A DNA stretch of 64,000 bases from Aquanectria penicillioides (Eukaryota > Ascomycota > Sordariomycetes > Hypocreales > Nectriaceae): contig PYIU01000001.1 in NCBI GenBank assembly GCA_003415625.1, forward strand, positions 3,906,746-3,970,745. Reading direction: 5' to 3'. Under the pieces are notes generated by a model. That model was not told the origin of the DNA. It did no database searches and was given only the letters and a program-made list of their open reading frames with translations. The position numbers and the translations under genes were made by a program. Below are positions 32,667 to 46,060 of the stretch, piece by piece. How positions within the stretch are numbered: the stretch's first letter is position 1; the number at the start of each line of letters is the position of its first letter.

Positions 32667-34979
32667 AGTTGGAGGTCTTTTCAAATTTTTATCAGAGTAG
32701 GCATCAATAGATTAACCTTGAACTTTTACTAGAGTCTCGGTCACAGACCCTCATGCCATGAGAAGAAGGACACTAGTGTGATTGTACCTTGGCCTTTACT
32801 AAACTCGCCGTTCTTTCCCGATATGCTCGCTCATCACCCGCTACTGAATCCATAAGGCTATACCACATCTGGACTTCAATTCCGGACTCTTGCCCGATTT
32901 GTGACGGACAGCCATGCTCCGTTGTTTCTGATCCAGGTTCCTGATTATTGTCGATAGTGTCAGCTGGATCTATTTTCTTACCTTTCTTGTTTCTGATATC
33001 AGCTGTCTGGCCGCTTGCCATTGGTTTAATAATTTGACCGTAGGAGGGCCTATCGCTACCTACACTACAATGGTTGTTGTACTCGTTGAATGGTACCGAG
33101 CTCGAAGCGCTGACGGTGTTAATCGGGGTATTGATGGATATTTATTATTCAATGTATCTTCTACTCTTCGTTTTGTCCGCATTGGGCTAGCTTTCGAATG
33201 CTCCACGTCCATATCTACTGGATTTAACAGCTTCTAGTTGTCAAAACTCACTTATTCATCCCACGCTACTTTTACGTCCAATGATTGATCTTGCTGTCCA
33301 GGTTGTAAATGGGCTTCAAAGGACCAATTATCTATATCCTACAGAGGTAGATGCTGTTAGCGGTTGGAAGGAGGCGACAAAGGATGTAGGCAATGGGGAC
33401 CATGCATACTGGAGAAAAACAGGAAGCGGGAGTGTGCTGCCGTGCCTTTTTTAGAAACGTCGATTGGACAAAATTGCTCATTCCAAGTGGGGGAATATTC
33501 CGTGGCATGTTAGGACATTCAGATACTCGGGAGATTAAGCTGTACTTGGTTACACTAATGGTGAACTTGAGTTGGGATGTGTACACCGTCGCGTGGATTA
33601 AGCACGCAGAATCCTGACATCAACTGACCATTCTCAATCAAGGGATAACGCGGAGGATCCCCGATGTGGCAAGTATTGCCATTTGCTACTCATCCGGTCA
33701 TTTGATTTGTTTGGTTCAGTGGCGATATTCAAAGTGTTAATTTGACAAAGGGTTGTATGCAGTCAAAATTTCGGACGACTGGACGGACTTCGGAGCATTC
33801 ATGAGGCTAGCTCCCACATTCATTTCTTCACTCAAAATTTCGTTGCGCCAAGCACACTGTTCGTTTCCTTATTGGACCTGGGAGTTGTATATTAGCCGCG
33901 GGGATACTTATATGAAGCCACATTTCACATGTTATTCGTAAGCCTTGCGACGCCTTCCAAACACAGGGGGAAATGGCAGGGTCGCCATTGCATTCCCGAG
34001 CCTGTGGGATCGTTGCATTTGGCGGCGAATGAACGGCCCACTAGCCAGAAACAGGAGCTCGAAAGAATCCTTCCCGGCGACCGATCCCTCTATAAACGTT
34101 CATGACGTGCATAGCCTCCATCTCGCCTGGGGAAATCATTTCCGACGGCACAGCAGAGGTGAAATGGAGAAAAGAGCATAATTGGCTGCCATGTGATAGC
34201 CGCCAGGTCATTAATGTTCGGAGATTTGCGACACGTTGTTTGGAGATCAGAGATGGGTCAAAGAGTTGCTGGAGGGGATGGATGTTCTCCACATTGGAGA
34301 TCAGGTGGGTCGCGTCAGGTTTTGCGATCATCTGGCGTGCTGTTGCATTTGATCATGATTGATTGGAAGTTAGAAGAAGAACGAACTCGGGGTCCTTGCA
34401 TGTCTGTCAAACGGTCGCATGGTATTATTTTACTTCATACACTTTTGCGTTCCAAAAATTATGCTCCTTGATCGTGGCAGTGACTTTTACCGTTTCAACG
34501 TGGCCCGAGCCGTTCCTGTCATAATTATCGGGCCGTTCTTAGGAGACCCCTGGTCCCGCATGAGATCCTTCGACCTGGCTTAAACTCCTGCAAGTCAACC
34601 AAATTGGGCCTTGATCGAGAATCGTCCAAGCATTTTCTCGGCAATGGATAACGCAGACCCCATGTGCAATCACATCGTCCCAAACAATGTGAAACTATGG
34701 ATACAAATGACCGCTTTTAAGTCCGATCATCCGATGTCTTCCCAAGACCCGAGACCATGTATGTAGGTCAGTTGTCGGTTATGCGCATTAACCGGAGGAA
34801 TATACCCCTTAGATTTCTGAGGAAGCGGCCTTTTAAAGGAGGAGCTCCCATTGACGTTGAAAGAAATGCTCTCTTATTTAGATATCTCAAACTTTCGTCT
34901 ATACTTTGCTTCTTGATCGTTTCTGGTAGGCTTTTTCTGTTTTTCGTATTCTGCCGCCAGTGTCTCAGTCCTTTCCACA
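32667..34979. other. 2.3-kb region without a supported gene
   Basis: A minus-strand frame at 32773-33021 (82 codons, hydrophilic, beginning MASGQTADIRNKKGKK) is the best candidate for a small or partial gene, but I see no domain and no clear exon partner. Other frames look like chance. The right end is the GH16 promoter. Confidence 0.35.
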
Positions 34980-35892
34980 ATGCTTGCTATCTCTATATTA
35001 TTCGTTTTAACTGGAATTGCTTCCTCGGCTGTTGCTTGGGATGCCCCGGCATATTCTGGATATACTACAGTCTGGCAAGACAATTTTGCGGGTTCTGCCG
35101 GCGCACTTCCAGATACAAGCAAATGGAATATCATAACCGGCTACCTGAATGTCAACGCAGAGCTTGAAGTTTACACCAGCTCGAACGCCAATCTTCAACG
35201 CAGCGGTGGCGAAACACTGCAGATCGTCCCGCTTCGAGACACTACAGCTACCTACGGATGGACTTCAGGCCGCATTGAAAGCTCCTACGTCTTCACTCCC
35301 AAAGCGAGTGGAAAGACTAGGATCGAGGCACAAATTCGCTTTGGCACTAATGCCATCGCCAATAAGCAGGGTCTTTGGCCGGCCTTCTGGATGCTCGGAA
35401 ACGCCCTGCGAAGTGGCGGTAGCTGGCCTTCATGCGGCGAAGTGGACATCATGGAAACTGTCAATGGCCTTTTGCAAGGTTATGGAACTGTCCACTGCAA
35501 CGTGTACCCTGGTGGTATTTGCAACGAAGGTACTGGCATCGGAAGCAGCATCACCATTCCGGACCAAAGTTGGCACACGTGGCGTGTCGAAATCGACCGG
35601 ACCGCTAGCAGCTGGACGTCGGAGACCATTACTTGGTACATGGATGGCACCCAATTTCACCAAGTTACGGGATCCAGGATTGGCGATTCAACTGTTTGGG
35701 CTTCGCTGGCTCGAAGCCCACTTTATATCATTCTTAACATGGCCGTTGGCGGAACCTGGGTAAGTTCTTCAATGTGGAATTCGAGTTGTCACATTACTTA
35801 CACGTATTTAGCCTGGAAACCCCAACGACTCAACACTCGGAGGATACGGGAGTATGATGGAGGTGGGCTACGTTGCTCATTACACCGCTTAG
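34980..35892 (+). CDS. Secreted GH16 family glucanase
   Basis: Exons 34980-35759 and 35812-35892 (intron 52 nt, GTAAGT...TTTAG) give 286 residues. Residues 1-19 form a signal peptide (MLAISILFVLTGIASSAVA) with a cleavage site before WDAPAY. The GH16 catalytic signature E-x-D-x-x-E is seen as GEVDIMETVNG with Glu154 as nucleophile, Asp156 and Glu159 as acid/base. LWPAFWMLG and WHTWRVEID are further family motifs, and the second exon completes VGGTWPGNPNDSTLGGYG. The enzyme cleaves beta-1,3 or mixed beta-1,3/1,4-glucans and may act on plant, fungal or cuticle-associated glucan. There is no GPI signal or carbohydrate-binding module. Confidence 0.93.
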
Positions 35893-37855
35893 TAAATGTA
35901 TAACGCGGCTTGCTTGATGTGAAGATAGCAAGGAAGTGTTTTTAAGAACCTTGCATATACCTCCTGTACCTTCTTCCGCCTTCTCCCTTGTTTTATTTTC
36001 ATTGCGCATACCTTTTGAAACGATATCCATGTAACTTTCTTTTCTTCTGTGTTCTATCTCAATTGTTGGACAACCATTCAGTTCTTCGGAGGAAGGCTTT
36101 TTGTATGATATGTACTCTTGTGCACCGAAGTGCACCTTTGATATTCTTCTTCAACATCATAAGCTATTCTATAAGCTTGCTCAACACTGACTTTGTTCTC
36201 TTCGATTTTAAACGATTTGGCGTCAGCAGAGCTGGATCAAGGTTATTGCGTAAGCGTAAAATGAACAACTAAATGACCAACCTTCGCTTTCCCCTTGATG
36301 AACAAAGGGGCTGAGTTGTGGAACCAGCCATTATCCAGAGGTGGCTTTGCTTGTTGGTTGTGGCTTATGTCACCTTCGATCACGGGAAATCATCTGCGTA
36401 AGTGTCAATCTGGACCTAAGTTCCTGAAGAATATTCTCGATTGAACATGGGGCACTCTTAGAAAACACGCCCTCTCACCTGCCTGGTGGCGATTGCGTGG
36501 ACTACGACACCATCGTGGTGGGAAGTGAAAACTTGCAATGACCATGGGACAACCCACAAGATAAAGGGAGCCAATGAAGTGCAAAACCTTCCTGGCCAGT
36601 GAGAGCAAAAATGACAGGGATTTCAATCATGTTACGAATGAATGGCAAAGGTGAAGATGACTGCATAGAAGAAGGCTGCACGGTTGAATGTTATCAGTAA
36701 TCACCCCGCCATCGTGGATGTGCAGTAGGTACATGCACTGGTACAGTACAGTGGACTGAGCCTCTGAGCAAACCCCACTAAAGTCTCTGAGGCGTGCGGC
36801 CCGACCCGTCCTTGGCAGATAGTCAGCGCTGTTGTGGATAAGAAACAGTTGTATTAGTCGAAGGCGAGATGAGGATTATATATTCAATTACTTTTGTGTC
36901 CAATTACGTTCATGTAGCAACGATGCATCGCCAAATCCTCTGAAGCTTCGAGACAAGTGGCAAATGTGAAGTGGTACGGGAAATGAGAGTCATTGCGTAA
37001 GCTTGTGCGCGGCTCCAAACAGGGAAGTTGAAGAACCCAAGCGGTTCCTTCTCGTTGTCGATGGTTGCGTGATCGCGATGGTATCAACGTCTTCGTTGAC
37101 CATGTTTGCAGATTTTTGCAGCAAAACACATGTCTCTCACTCTCAGTACCTGCGTCAAGACGGCATTATCGGCAGTTCAATCTGCAGCCCTGTGAGGAAA
37201 CCTGAAACGACGTGCATGACCCTTGGCAATATCGCCTTATCATGAGGCGGAGCGCTCGCCTAATGTCAGCAGTAAACCGTCTTCGGACCGTTGGCCGTTG
37301 TGGGGGCCGCCCGTCACGCTCCCAGATTGGCCCATCCTCGTCAGCTGTTCGGACGCAAACCGTATTGTCCTCGCTCCCTTTGAGTCTTGGGAACATGCCA
37401 AGAGGACCCTTTGTCAAGTTAAAGAGCCTGGTTTGTCATCATTGGCCTCACGGCCAGGTGTGATGCAGTTGGTTCTCGTCTCTCTGGTTCAGCTTGACCG
37501 ATTGCGTTTCAGCCCCGAGGCAAGTCGACAATAGACTCTTCAGCTCACGCTCCATCGACCGACTCTAGAAGAGCACCGTTGACAACGAAGCTAGCGCTAT
37601 TTATGTCCGGCGGTCCCATATTTCTTTCGATCCGAACAGCTCAGCAGTTCAGCCCAACAAAATTCTCTCGTAGATCATCGGTAGTACTGCAACGGTAGGA
37701 TTGCCAACCCCATCTTAAACATCGCACGGTATCGCATTCGCCGCCTTTTGCCCCTCTCTGCCTGCCTTTTCATCGCCACAACATCCAGGAGAAAATCTAT
37801 TCACTGACTCCTCCAAAAAAAAAAAAAAAAAAACCTCGGAGGAGCCATTGCAACC
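35893..37855. other. 2-kb intergenic region upstream of the large STAND gene
   Basis: No gene is supported; open frames up to 103 codons lack motifs. An A19 tract at 37815-37833 lies 22 nt before the STAND-gene ATG and is probably in its promoter or leader. Confidence 0.4.
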
Positions 37856-40800
37856 ATGGCTGAATCCGAGACGGGCATGTTCGGCCCCAACGTTGACGAA
37901 GAGATAAACAAGACATGGAGACAGGTTGAGGAGCGAGTCATCCAGATGGCGGGTGGTGATCGGACCAAGATCCAGTCAGGTCTCACCATCGAAAATGTCC
38001 TCCAACACCTGGACAAGGCCCAAACTACCGACAAAATGGCAGCTGAAAGGTACAGTACCATTAGAAATATCTTTAATCGCACACTCCAGTGCATTCAGAC
38101 TGTCGGCGGCATTGTTGCTGATGGTGCTTCATACGTGAGGAGGACCTTTGCCCAACCGTGCCCGAGAACTTGCTAATCGCTGGTAGGCGTTCGCTCCCGC
38201 TGGAACCTGTTACTGTGCCCTCACATTTGTGATTTCGGCCTGGCAGGGCTATGAAGGCATTTTCGAGAGTCTGGCGTCACTCCTCGAGAAATGCACAGAA
38301 TTCCTTGATCGCCTGGGTTACTATGCCCAGTCCGGCATGGATTCCAAGTTGACCAAGGTTGCCTGCCAGCACCTCCAAATCTTTGTTGACATTTGCGACC
38401 GGTCTCTAAAGATGAAGTCCAAGCGTCATAAATTTGCGGCTTTCATGAAGCAAATGTTTCTCAATGACGACGGTGTGCAGGATCTTCTCGGGGCTATGAA
38501 GAACTTAATTGACAAGGAGCGCGGTTTGGTCGCAGCTCAGACTTGGAAGTCGAGCAACGACGCAGCGTCGTACTCAAAGGACGGCTTAAATCTAACGCGC
38601 AAGCTACACAACACGCTGGTCGACGACAAGAACCAGCTGAAGCGAGAGAAGGAGGTGCAGAAGTGGAAGCAATCCATCATCGATGCCCTGGAGCTGGATA
38701 GAAAAATCATCGACGATGAAAACTTTGATTGGGAGAAGGCGTGGAAGAGACAAAAGTCGAAGATTCTTGAAGGCAGTGGTGACTGGCTTGTCGAGAACTC
38801 GCACTTCAGGGATTGGATGACCGAAACCGACACATCAAGCCGAATCCTAGGACTGGAAGGTGGAGATGGAGCTGGAAAGACACTTCTCGCGTCAAATGTC
38901 ATTCTTCATCTCCGCAAGTTGAAGAGTGTCGGATCTTCCAGAGCGATTGTTGCGCACAATTTCTTGGAAGCTGACTCCAAATCAGCCACTCCAATCGACA
39001 CCGCCGTTGCTATTTCGCGGCATCTTATGTGCCAACTCGCGTTCGGAGATGAGCCATTCATGAAGAGTGTCGCTAGTATCTGTGAAAAGTCAAAGTACTT
39101 CGACAGTGCACTTGACATGTGGTCACAGTTACTCCTAGAGAACGAGGACCTAGAGAACATCGATGTCACATTCTTTGTCGTCTTTGATGGACTAGGAGCC
39201 AATGTCGACACATTTACTCAAATTCTACAGAAGTTTTCACAAAATCCGCTTATCAAGAGGACACGAATCTTGTTGACAGGACAGCCCGAGATTTTCAATG
39301 CCATTGAGAAGGCGGGCGTGGAAGTCAAGAAGATCGTCCTTGGAGAGCCTAATAAGAGGGACATGGAGCTTTACATCAACCACCAGATGGGGAATATGGA
39401 AATTCTTAAGGATGAATCCCGCCCCGGTGTTTCTGATATGAGAGAAAAGATTCTTAAGGAGCTTTTAGAATCCACCCAGGGAGATTACTATAAAGTTAAC
39501 CGTGTTCTCGATAACATTTCGAAAACTGATGACGTGGAAGAAATCAACTCGTTTCTGGAAACAGCAGGTGATGCGCGTCCGGATCAGATCGAGGCAGATA
39601 TTGAGAATCTCAATCAAACTCGTACGGCAAAGGAAATAGCAGAGATCAACGAGATCATTCTCTGGATTTGGGCCGCTAAGTCTTGGTTGAGTCCTTTGGA
39701 GATGGAGGCGGCATTGGCCTTGAAAGCGGGCAACAAAGGTGGCACATCCCTTATGCCAATGGAGTCAAAGATCAAGTCAAAGTATACCATCTTTACCACA
39801 GAATACAACATTGTTGCTTTCAAAGATTATGAAATTCAAGATAAGATTCCTTACAGGAAAAAGGATGCCAGAGATGAAGACAGTTCGAGTGGTTTCAAAG
39901 AGATCCAACCAGCAGAGATCAATATCGTCAAACACTATCTGGCAGCAGTGTGCCCTCCGGATCTGTACCAGAAGTTTGGGTTTGAACAATTCTTTGAACT
40001 CAAGAAGGTTCGAAAGAGCAGTTACATCTACCAAGATCCAGATAATGGCCACATCACTATGGTAATCCGATGCCTCACTTGCTTGGCAGAGGAACGAAAT
40101 GAGAAGACGGAACTTCTCAAGTTTTACACCTCGCTGAACCTTCTATCACATATGGAGGAGACAGATCTCTCGCTGGCCGATCGCTCACTCAAATCTGAGG
40201 CAGGAGAGAAGCTGGTTAAACTCTTCACTGAAATGCATGGACTCGACTCACTCTTCAGTTTCCACGGAGGCGATCTTCCTACTGATGACCACCAATTTTC
40301 AATCTCATCCATTTGGGACAACTGGATTATCAAAAATGATGGTGTGGAGGCCATTGCTAAGTGGTTCAACGACTCTGCCGTGATTGAGAAGGTCAAAGAC
40401 AACCCACTTGTCGCTGCGTTCAAGGCATCTGGTGCGAATCGCCACTTGGTGCTTTACGAAACCGCTATGAACCACGCCGCTGGAGATCTTTTTGTGAATG
40501 AAACGACTAAAGGTGAAACGTTCGACGCTTTTGTCTTACTCTGTTCGCTTCTAGCCAAGGTATATGATGATGCAACTCCGCGTTCTCTTTACGATACACA
40601 TACTGATGCAATTATGACTACTAGAAGGATGAGAAATTCATCTGGGATACTGAAAAGGCCTACCAACCTACCCTTGAAATGGTCCAAGCAGTGGAGGATT
40701 GGGCACAAGAGATTCTCGGGATTACTGAAAAAGACTCGAATTGGGAGGCACAAGCTGCGGCACTACTCGTCATCCTTCCCGGTGAACACATTCCGTCTTC

Positions 40801-42259
40801 AGCGCCGGCTGAGAGGGCACGAAAAGCATTGGAGCTTGACCCTACTAACTGGGGTGCCTATTATGCACTCTTCTTGGCCAATAAATCCCCCGAAGAATCG
40901 GCGAATCTTGAGGGCATTATTAAAAAGCTCATGAGAGACTCTAAGTGGCTAGAAACAAAGCAACATAAGGGAATTCTGGCGAGGATGATGTTTGACCTAG
41001 GCGACAGATACTGGGAAACCAATGACACTCCTGACAAAGCTATAGCAATATATTCCAAGGTTTTAGCGGTTGACAAATCATACTCTATCATCAAGCCATT
41101 CGGAGGCATCTTGGAAAAGTACGCATCTAAGAGCAAGTGGGATGAAATTATCTCATTCCTCGAGATTCTGCTTCAAAATTCAACTGGCGAGGAAAACCTG
41201 GCCGGAAATTTCATAGGAAACGGTTTGTGGAGGGACTCCAGAACATTCCGCCAGGTCCTTGCGGGCGCCATTGGGGCTACGAATCGATATGAACTCCTTG
41301 AAGCATTGATTGAGAAGTCAAAGGAAGTTATGGATCAAAGGGGACCTTTGGTCAAATTTTTCCTTCGACTTTACCATGGGGATATCTTGGCGGATAATCC
41401 TGGCCACGAGGAAGAGGCCATTACATTGTGGGAGAATCTCATAGCCAATGCAGTGGACGATGAGAAGAATTGGTCTCTCAGCCCCGTGGTTGCTCCACTG
41501 GTTTCGACTTACATGAAACTAATGTCAAAGGATGGGACAACACCAGAACAGGCCGAAACATACGACAAAAAAGTCCAATCATACTGGGATCTGTTTGATG
41601 CCACCAACAGCCCGAGAACGGAATTATGTGTGACCTTTGCTCAATACTATAGGGCTCGGGGCAGAGATAACCTTATGATGAAGGTTTTGAAAACCCCCGC
41701 AAAGGAAGCGCTTGAAATGCTCTACGATGATGACGAGGAGAACGACAGCATATCTTACTGGCTCTTCAGCCTAATCTTTGCGGCCACCCACGACAGTGAT
41801 AACAACATGGTAGCCTGGCATATGATGGAGCAAGCTCAACAAGCACAACTAGTGGAGTACGAGAAAAAGTTGGAAGCCTGGAAGGAAGCACAGAACGCAC
41901 CTAAAGGTGAGGGCGATGCCAACGACAAAGCGGAGGCCGAGAGCGAGCCTTTTAAACCAGACAAAGTTCTCGCATTTTGTGATGGTTGTAGAAAGAATTT
42001 CGAGTCTCCGACTGGATTCTGGGTTTGTTTGACTGAGGGTGGACAGACACATTTGTGTGATGACTGCTATGTGAAGCTGAAGGATGGTACATTGGAAGGA
42101 GACCACTGTGGCAAGGACCATGAGCACCTTCATATCGTACGAGATGAGGAGAAGATTGCCACTGTTCCTAGGGGATCGGTTCTCAGCAATGGGAACATAA
42201 TTACCTTGGAGGAATGGAAACAAGCCATTAAGAAGAAGTATGTTGAAGTTGGAGAATGA
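37856..42259 (+). CDS. Large STAND (NLR-like) protein: Goodbye-like, NACHT, helical repeats, ZZ-like zinc finger
   Basis: Exons 37856-38134, 38187-40559 and 40625-42259 (introns 52 and 65 nt, both phase 0) give 1428 residues. The N-terminal 140 residues, including FVISAWQGYEGIFESLASLL, resemble the Goodbye domain that opens many fungal STAND proteins. The NACHT-type NTPase has P-loop GGDGAGKT at 318-325 and Walker B-like FFVVFDG at about 422-428. A long helical winged-helix/TPR-like region follows (ARKALELDPTNWGAYYALFLA, DKAIAIYSKVLAVDKSYS). At about 1335-1390 a cysteine/histidine cluster (FCDGCRKNF, HLCDDCY, DHCGKDHEHLHI) matches a ZZ-type zinc finger. Family members mediate non-self or allorecognition and cell death; this one is intact, with all key motifs. 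Confidence 0.9.
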
Positions 42260-42513
42260 AGATAGGGGGCTAGATCCGTTCTAATGAATGAATCAAACTG
42301 TCTGGGAATGCCTGTATGATGTTGAGGGAGTGCTATAGTTAATATATTCCTAAACTATTTCTTATGATACACCTAGAACCATCGCGTATCCCTTCCACGG
42401 CGGGTTCATGTTCAGCTCTGTGTTGGATAATATCCTTGATATTCCCCTGCCTATGCAACAGCGAACCGACTTCTTCGGCTCAAATTTGCTCCCCAAAAGC
42501 ATATGCTAAACAT

Positions 42514-43748
42514 TCAAAACATGCAAGGCACACCAAACCCAGCTAAGAGACCAATCCCTTCAGATATATTCAACTTCCTGAACATATGCGGTGAGAAGAG
42601 GTTCGCGGTGCCAGCAAGGAGACTTCTAGCTAATCCATTCGCCGCGAACAACGAACCAGAGTACTGGGGATAGGTAAATGGAGTGTAAACCAAAATTGCC
42701 TGCGTAATTATAAACACACCGCAAATACTGGTGCCAATTCCAATCATTAGGTATAGCCTCGTGGACAGACCTTCGTGCTGACCAGGCCCCACCAACGCGG
42801 ACAGGAATGCTAGCCCGATTGAATTCAGGTCAAACCCATAAATGCCAGAAAATACAATAGTGATCGATTCAAAGAAGGAGTAGTAGCACCCATATACCAA
42901 AGCCAAGTAAAAAGTTGTAAATAGGACGGCAGGGTCAAGAGCGTTGATCTCCCAAGGCTTGATCAGAGCTTTGAATGCCACCTCGTGAGCACGCATTGCT
43001 TTCTGGCGAATTTCAGGTTCAGATAAAAGGTATTCTCGGCCTGTTATATTTCGCAGCCGCTGGGCGCGTTTCAGAAGAATAGCATCGGCAGAGGTTTCTG
43101 GCAAGGTGAAAAGCATTGAAATCATGACAGGTGCCGTGAGCCATACAAGTCCCCATGCGCTCCATCGTCAGCCTTTAGCTTCACTGCAAAGACCCCGATT
43201 AAGGGGCCCTAAGGCCTAAGTCCCTATCTGTCAATTCTTTTCTTGTTCAATCTGAAAATATCATTCAGAATATACTGGCACTAATGTTGCGCCTCCTCCC
43301 CAAAGCGCAATCACATATTCCATGCGGTCAGGGGCCACGAAATCTCCAAAGCTAGCCCCAACCGAAGCCAGTGCCGGGGAGCAAGAGAAATCAAGGAAGA
43401 ATCGAAGCAACATCATACCCGGTATGTTGTATATCAGTGCCATTGGAATAGTAAGCCAAAGGTGACGGCATATGGCGGATGCCGCCCGATGGCTGGGATT
43501 TCTGAGAGTGGAGAGAAAAGTAAAGGTCTAATACCATATGCGACGACATATAGCGTCAACCCGAGAGATGCGATGGTCTCACTAACACCAAATTTCCCAA
43601 TTATTCCTGTGACACTTGTTGTGTAGATTGATGCACCTATTACATATGGTGCAAATGTATAAGCAAACAGTAACCCCGAAACCCAGCCCTTCTTTCCAAA
43701 AGACCAGTTGTGAGGATTCTCTAGGTCACTGTCTGAATACCAACTCAC
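42514..43748 (-). pseudogene. Decayed DHA1-type MFS drug/polyamine transporter
   Basis: Three minus-strand frames make up a DHA1 transporter. They are 43434-43748 (NPHNWSFGKKGW, LTLYVVAYGIRPLLFSPLSEIPAIGR), 43261-43443 (PGMMLLRFFLDFSCSPALASVGASFGDF, ALWGGGAT) and 42514-43125 (LPETSADAILLKRAQRLR, then five hydrophobic segments). The joints are broken: one frame change near 43445 with no intron; after an intron ending at about 43203, the expected GPLIGVFAV stretch carries small indels; and the conserved KGWRWS motif reads with TGA in place of Trp. The C-terminus also stops early. Several independent lesions argue for a true pseudogene. Confidence 0.7.
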
Positions 43749-44499
43749 AAGAATAATTTTTTTTCGATCAGTTTTTGCTCCATCTAAGGAGTAGGCAGCC
43801 CTTCGCTGTCCTAGATTAGAACCTTCGGTGCATTGGTTCCTACTTAACTCTAGTTAAGTAGTTGGGTGGAAGCTCGAAATCCGGTTTCTCCTCGGGGTAT
43901 TTCAGGTATCGACACCCACATATTAAACGGCAAAAGGTCCAAAAGGGAGTATCTGTTAGTAAAAATGGCATTTAGGCGAGGGCTTTGGGCTCGGTAGAGA
44001 ACGGCATGGGAAAATGTGACAACTTTAGTTTGGTTTGAGAATGATGGACATGAAAGCTAGCTAGACAGTTGCTTAAGTACTTGGGCGGGAGGGTCGTACT
44101 TCTCTCCAAATTAGACATCTCTGCTCCCGAATCCCAGATGTCCGAATGGTCTTGATTCATAAGCTAGCCTGCATTGCGCTGTGTTGAGCTCACTATCATC
44201 TGTCATATTACTCCGCAGCTTCTACCAACCGCGCAAAGCTAATCAAGAAGGACAGCATACCTTTCTGCTTTGTATTGCTATGCAAATCCTCACAACACAC
44301 CTCATTCATGATCAGGATTCCGGCAGCCTGCAAATTGACGTGTAGGAGATTCTCAATAATCTGTTTCCAATTATTCATGCATCAGAAGGCTGGAGCATCA
44401 TGCCAGCCCAAATCAGAATATGTCCCTCAGCCATGTCTGAGAAGGGCAATTCCGGACGTTGGATTATATTGAACTTGCCGAGACCTGACTAGATCGAGT
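43749..44499. other. Intergenic DNA between two decayed genes
   Basis: About 0.75 kb with no recognisable gene or repeat. Confidence 0.3.
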
Positions 44500-46060
44500 T
44501 TGCGAGGAGAGTTCTCTTGTCCTATTCCCATATTCTCCGCGATCTAGATGAGCTAAATAGTAAAATATAGTCTATCTTCCAAAGGTACGATCGTACATCT
44601 TGCAGCTGCGTAAAGAGGGTGGAGGAGAAGAAGACCTCCAACAGAACAATTGGGTGGGATTGATGGGGCGCTATGTTGGCAAACCTCAAGTACTCGTCGA
44701 GATCAAATGCCAATTGATACGTAATCGAGGCTTTCATTCCTTCCAAGAGAACCCTCGCGCGCTCCTTATATATGGAAATAATCCCTTCCCGTGAAAGGAG
44801 TTGTGCAAGTCTCGCAAGAATGTCAATTTAGATCAACTGTGATTTGCGCCAAGTATTCCAGACAGCGGCCACATAACCTATTATATCAGCAAACTTTTAT
44901 ACAATAAACGATTATAGGTGGAGTTTCAGTTACTCACAGGTCAAATATTCTTGAACGGGCCCAGCACAGCAGTACACGAGGCCGTTGCAGCGTTCTCATC
45001 AACATAACCGTAGAGGGTGGGCGACCATACATCACTCCCAAAAGCGCCCCATGTCATGAATTCTTCGTCAAGATCAATTGAGTCCTTTTCAGTTCAAGAA
45101 CATCTTATAGGGGCGCTGATGTTTGTGATAACAGTCGTTCTGCACGATCAAAGAGCGGGGAGAGCTTGATGAGGGTACTGTCCAAGTTCTGTAGGCAACT
45201 GTGACTGATGGGCGTGCATAGCACGCCTCTCACTATCTGTGATTCTTAGACTTTCTATTAGTACATGTGATATTCCTTTGCAGATGTTCAAGGCGAGGCT
45301 TCCGACAGGACCTTTAAGCAGCAAGGGATATCCCAGCAAATAAAACTACACTCCCTTGGCTATGTCAAAGGGAACGACCCCTCCTCGTAAAATGGCACTG
45401 ATTCCTCGGACATGAGCTAGATGCTGTACTGTAGCTGGCTCTTTACTGGCGATTATCTGTGGTCGTGTGAGTATGCCGCTTTTACATCGCCTTCGAAGCC
45501 TGACCTCATAAATACTGAGCAGAACCGCAGTGAAGAGAGTTTCGATGGAGACCACGCTCCGCTCTCCCGATAGCGATTCATGATATTGTTTCGATAATTG
45601 ACCATATTTCTTTTGGGTCCGATCCATCAGGCTATCCCTTCCAGTCCGGTTCGCGATGGATGCCAGCACCACAAAATTCGCCGCCGCAGCCAAGGACGGT
45701 GTTGGATCAACTCGGGTCAGCAGAGATTGCATCCCATCAAGAAAGCCGCGGGATTTCCGTCAGTCACGGGCGTCCACTACAACCTCAGCAATGAAGATAC
45801 TAAGGGCACGTTTTTCAAGGGTATCATAATCAACCTCTGGTGACCACCAACACACTGATGACTTGTATGTTACCTGTGGCGGCTGGTAGTGGCGAAAGAA
45901 AGAGTAGCGTTGTCTTTGTAGCCGGGGCAATTTCTTTTTGATTTGATGCATCGATTACAGGCCTACATGGTGTGAATATTCTAATCTGTCGATGGGGAAA
46001 GCTGATGCTCAATGACAGTGGCATGTCTATGATGCCTTGCACGCAGCGACAAGGACTCAC
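44500..46060 (-). pseudogene. Decayed C6 (Zn2Cys6) transcription factor
   Basis: On the minus strand near 45970-45900 the reading ACNRCIKSKRNCPGYKD is the second half of a Zn2Cys6 cluster of the CPGYRD class. Downstream, ALSIFIAEVVVDARD runs straight into TGA at 45760-45762 and continues in the same frame as GFLDGMQSLLTRVDPTPSLAAA, then LASIANRTGRDSLMDRTQKKYGQL and LFTAVLLSIYE, the usual regulatory region of these proteins. Later pieces at 45346-45480 (LAHVRGISAILRG) and 45148-45339 fit the C-terminal part. The first half of the zinc cluster and a start codon could not be found. A premature stop and the missing start suggest a dead gene; the boundaries are approximate. Confidence 0.5.
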
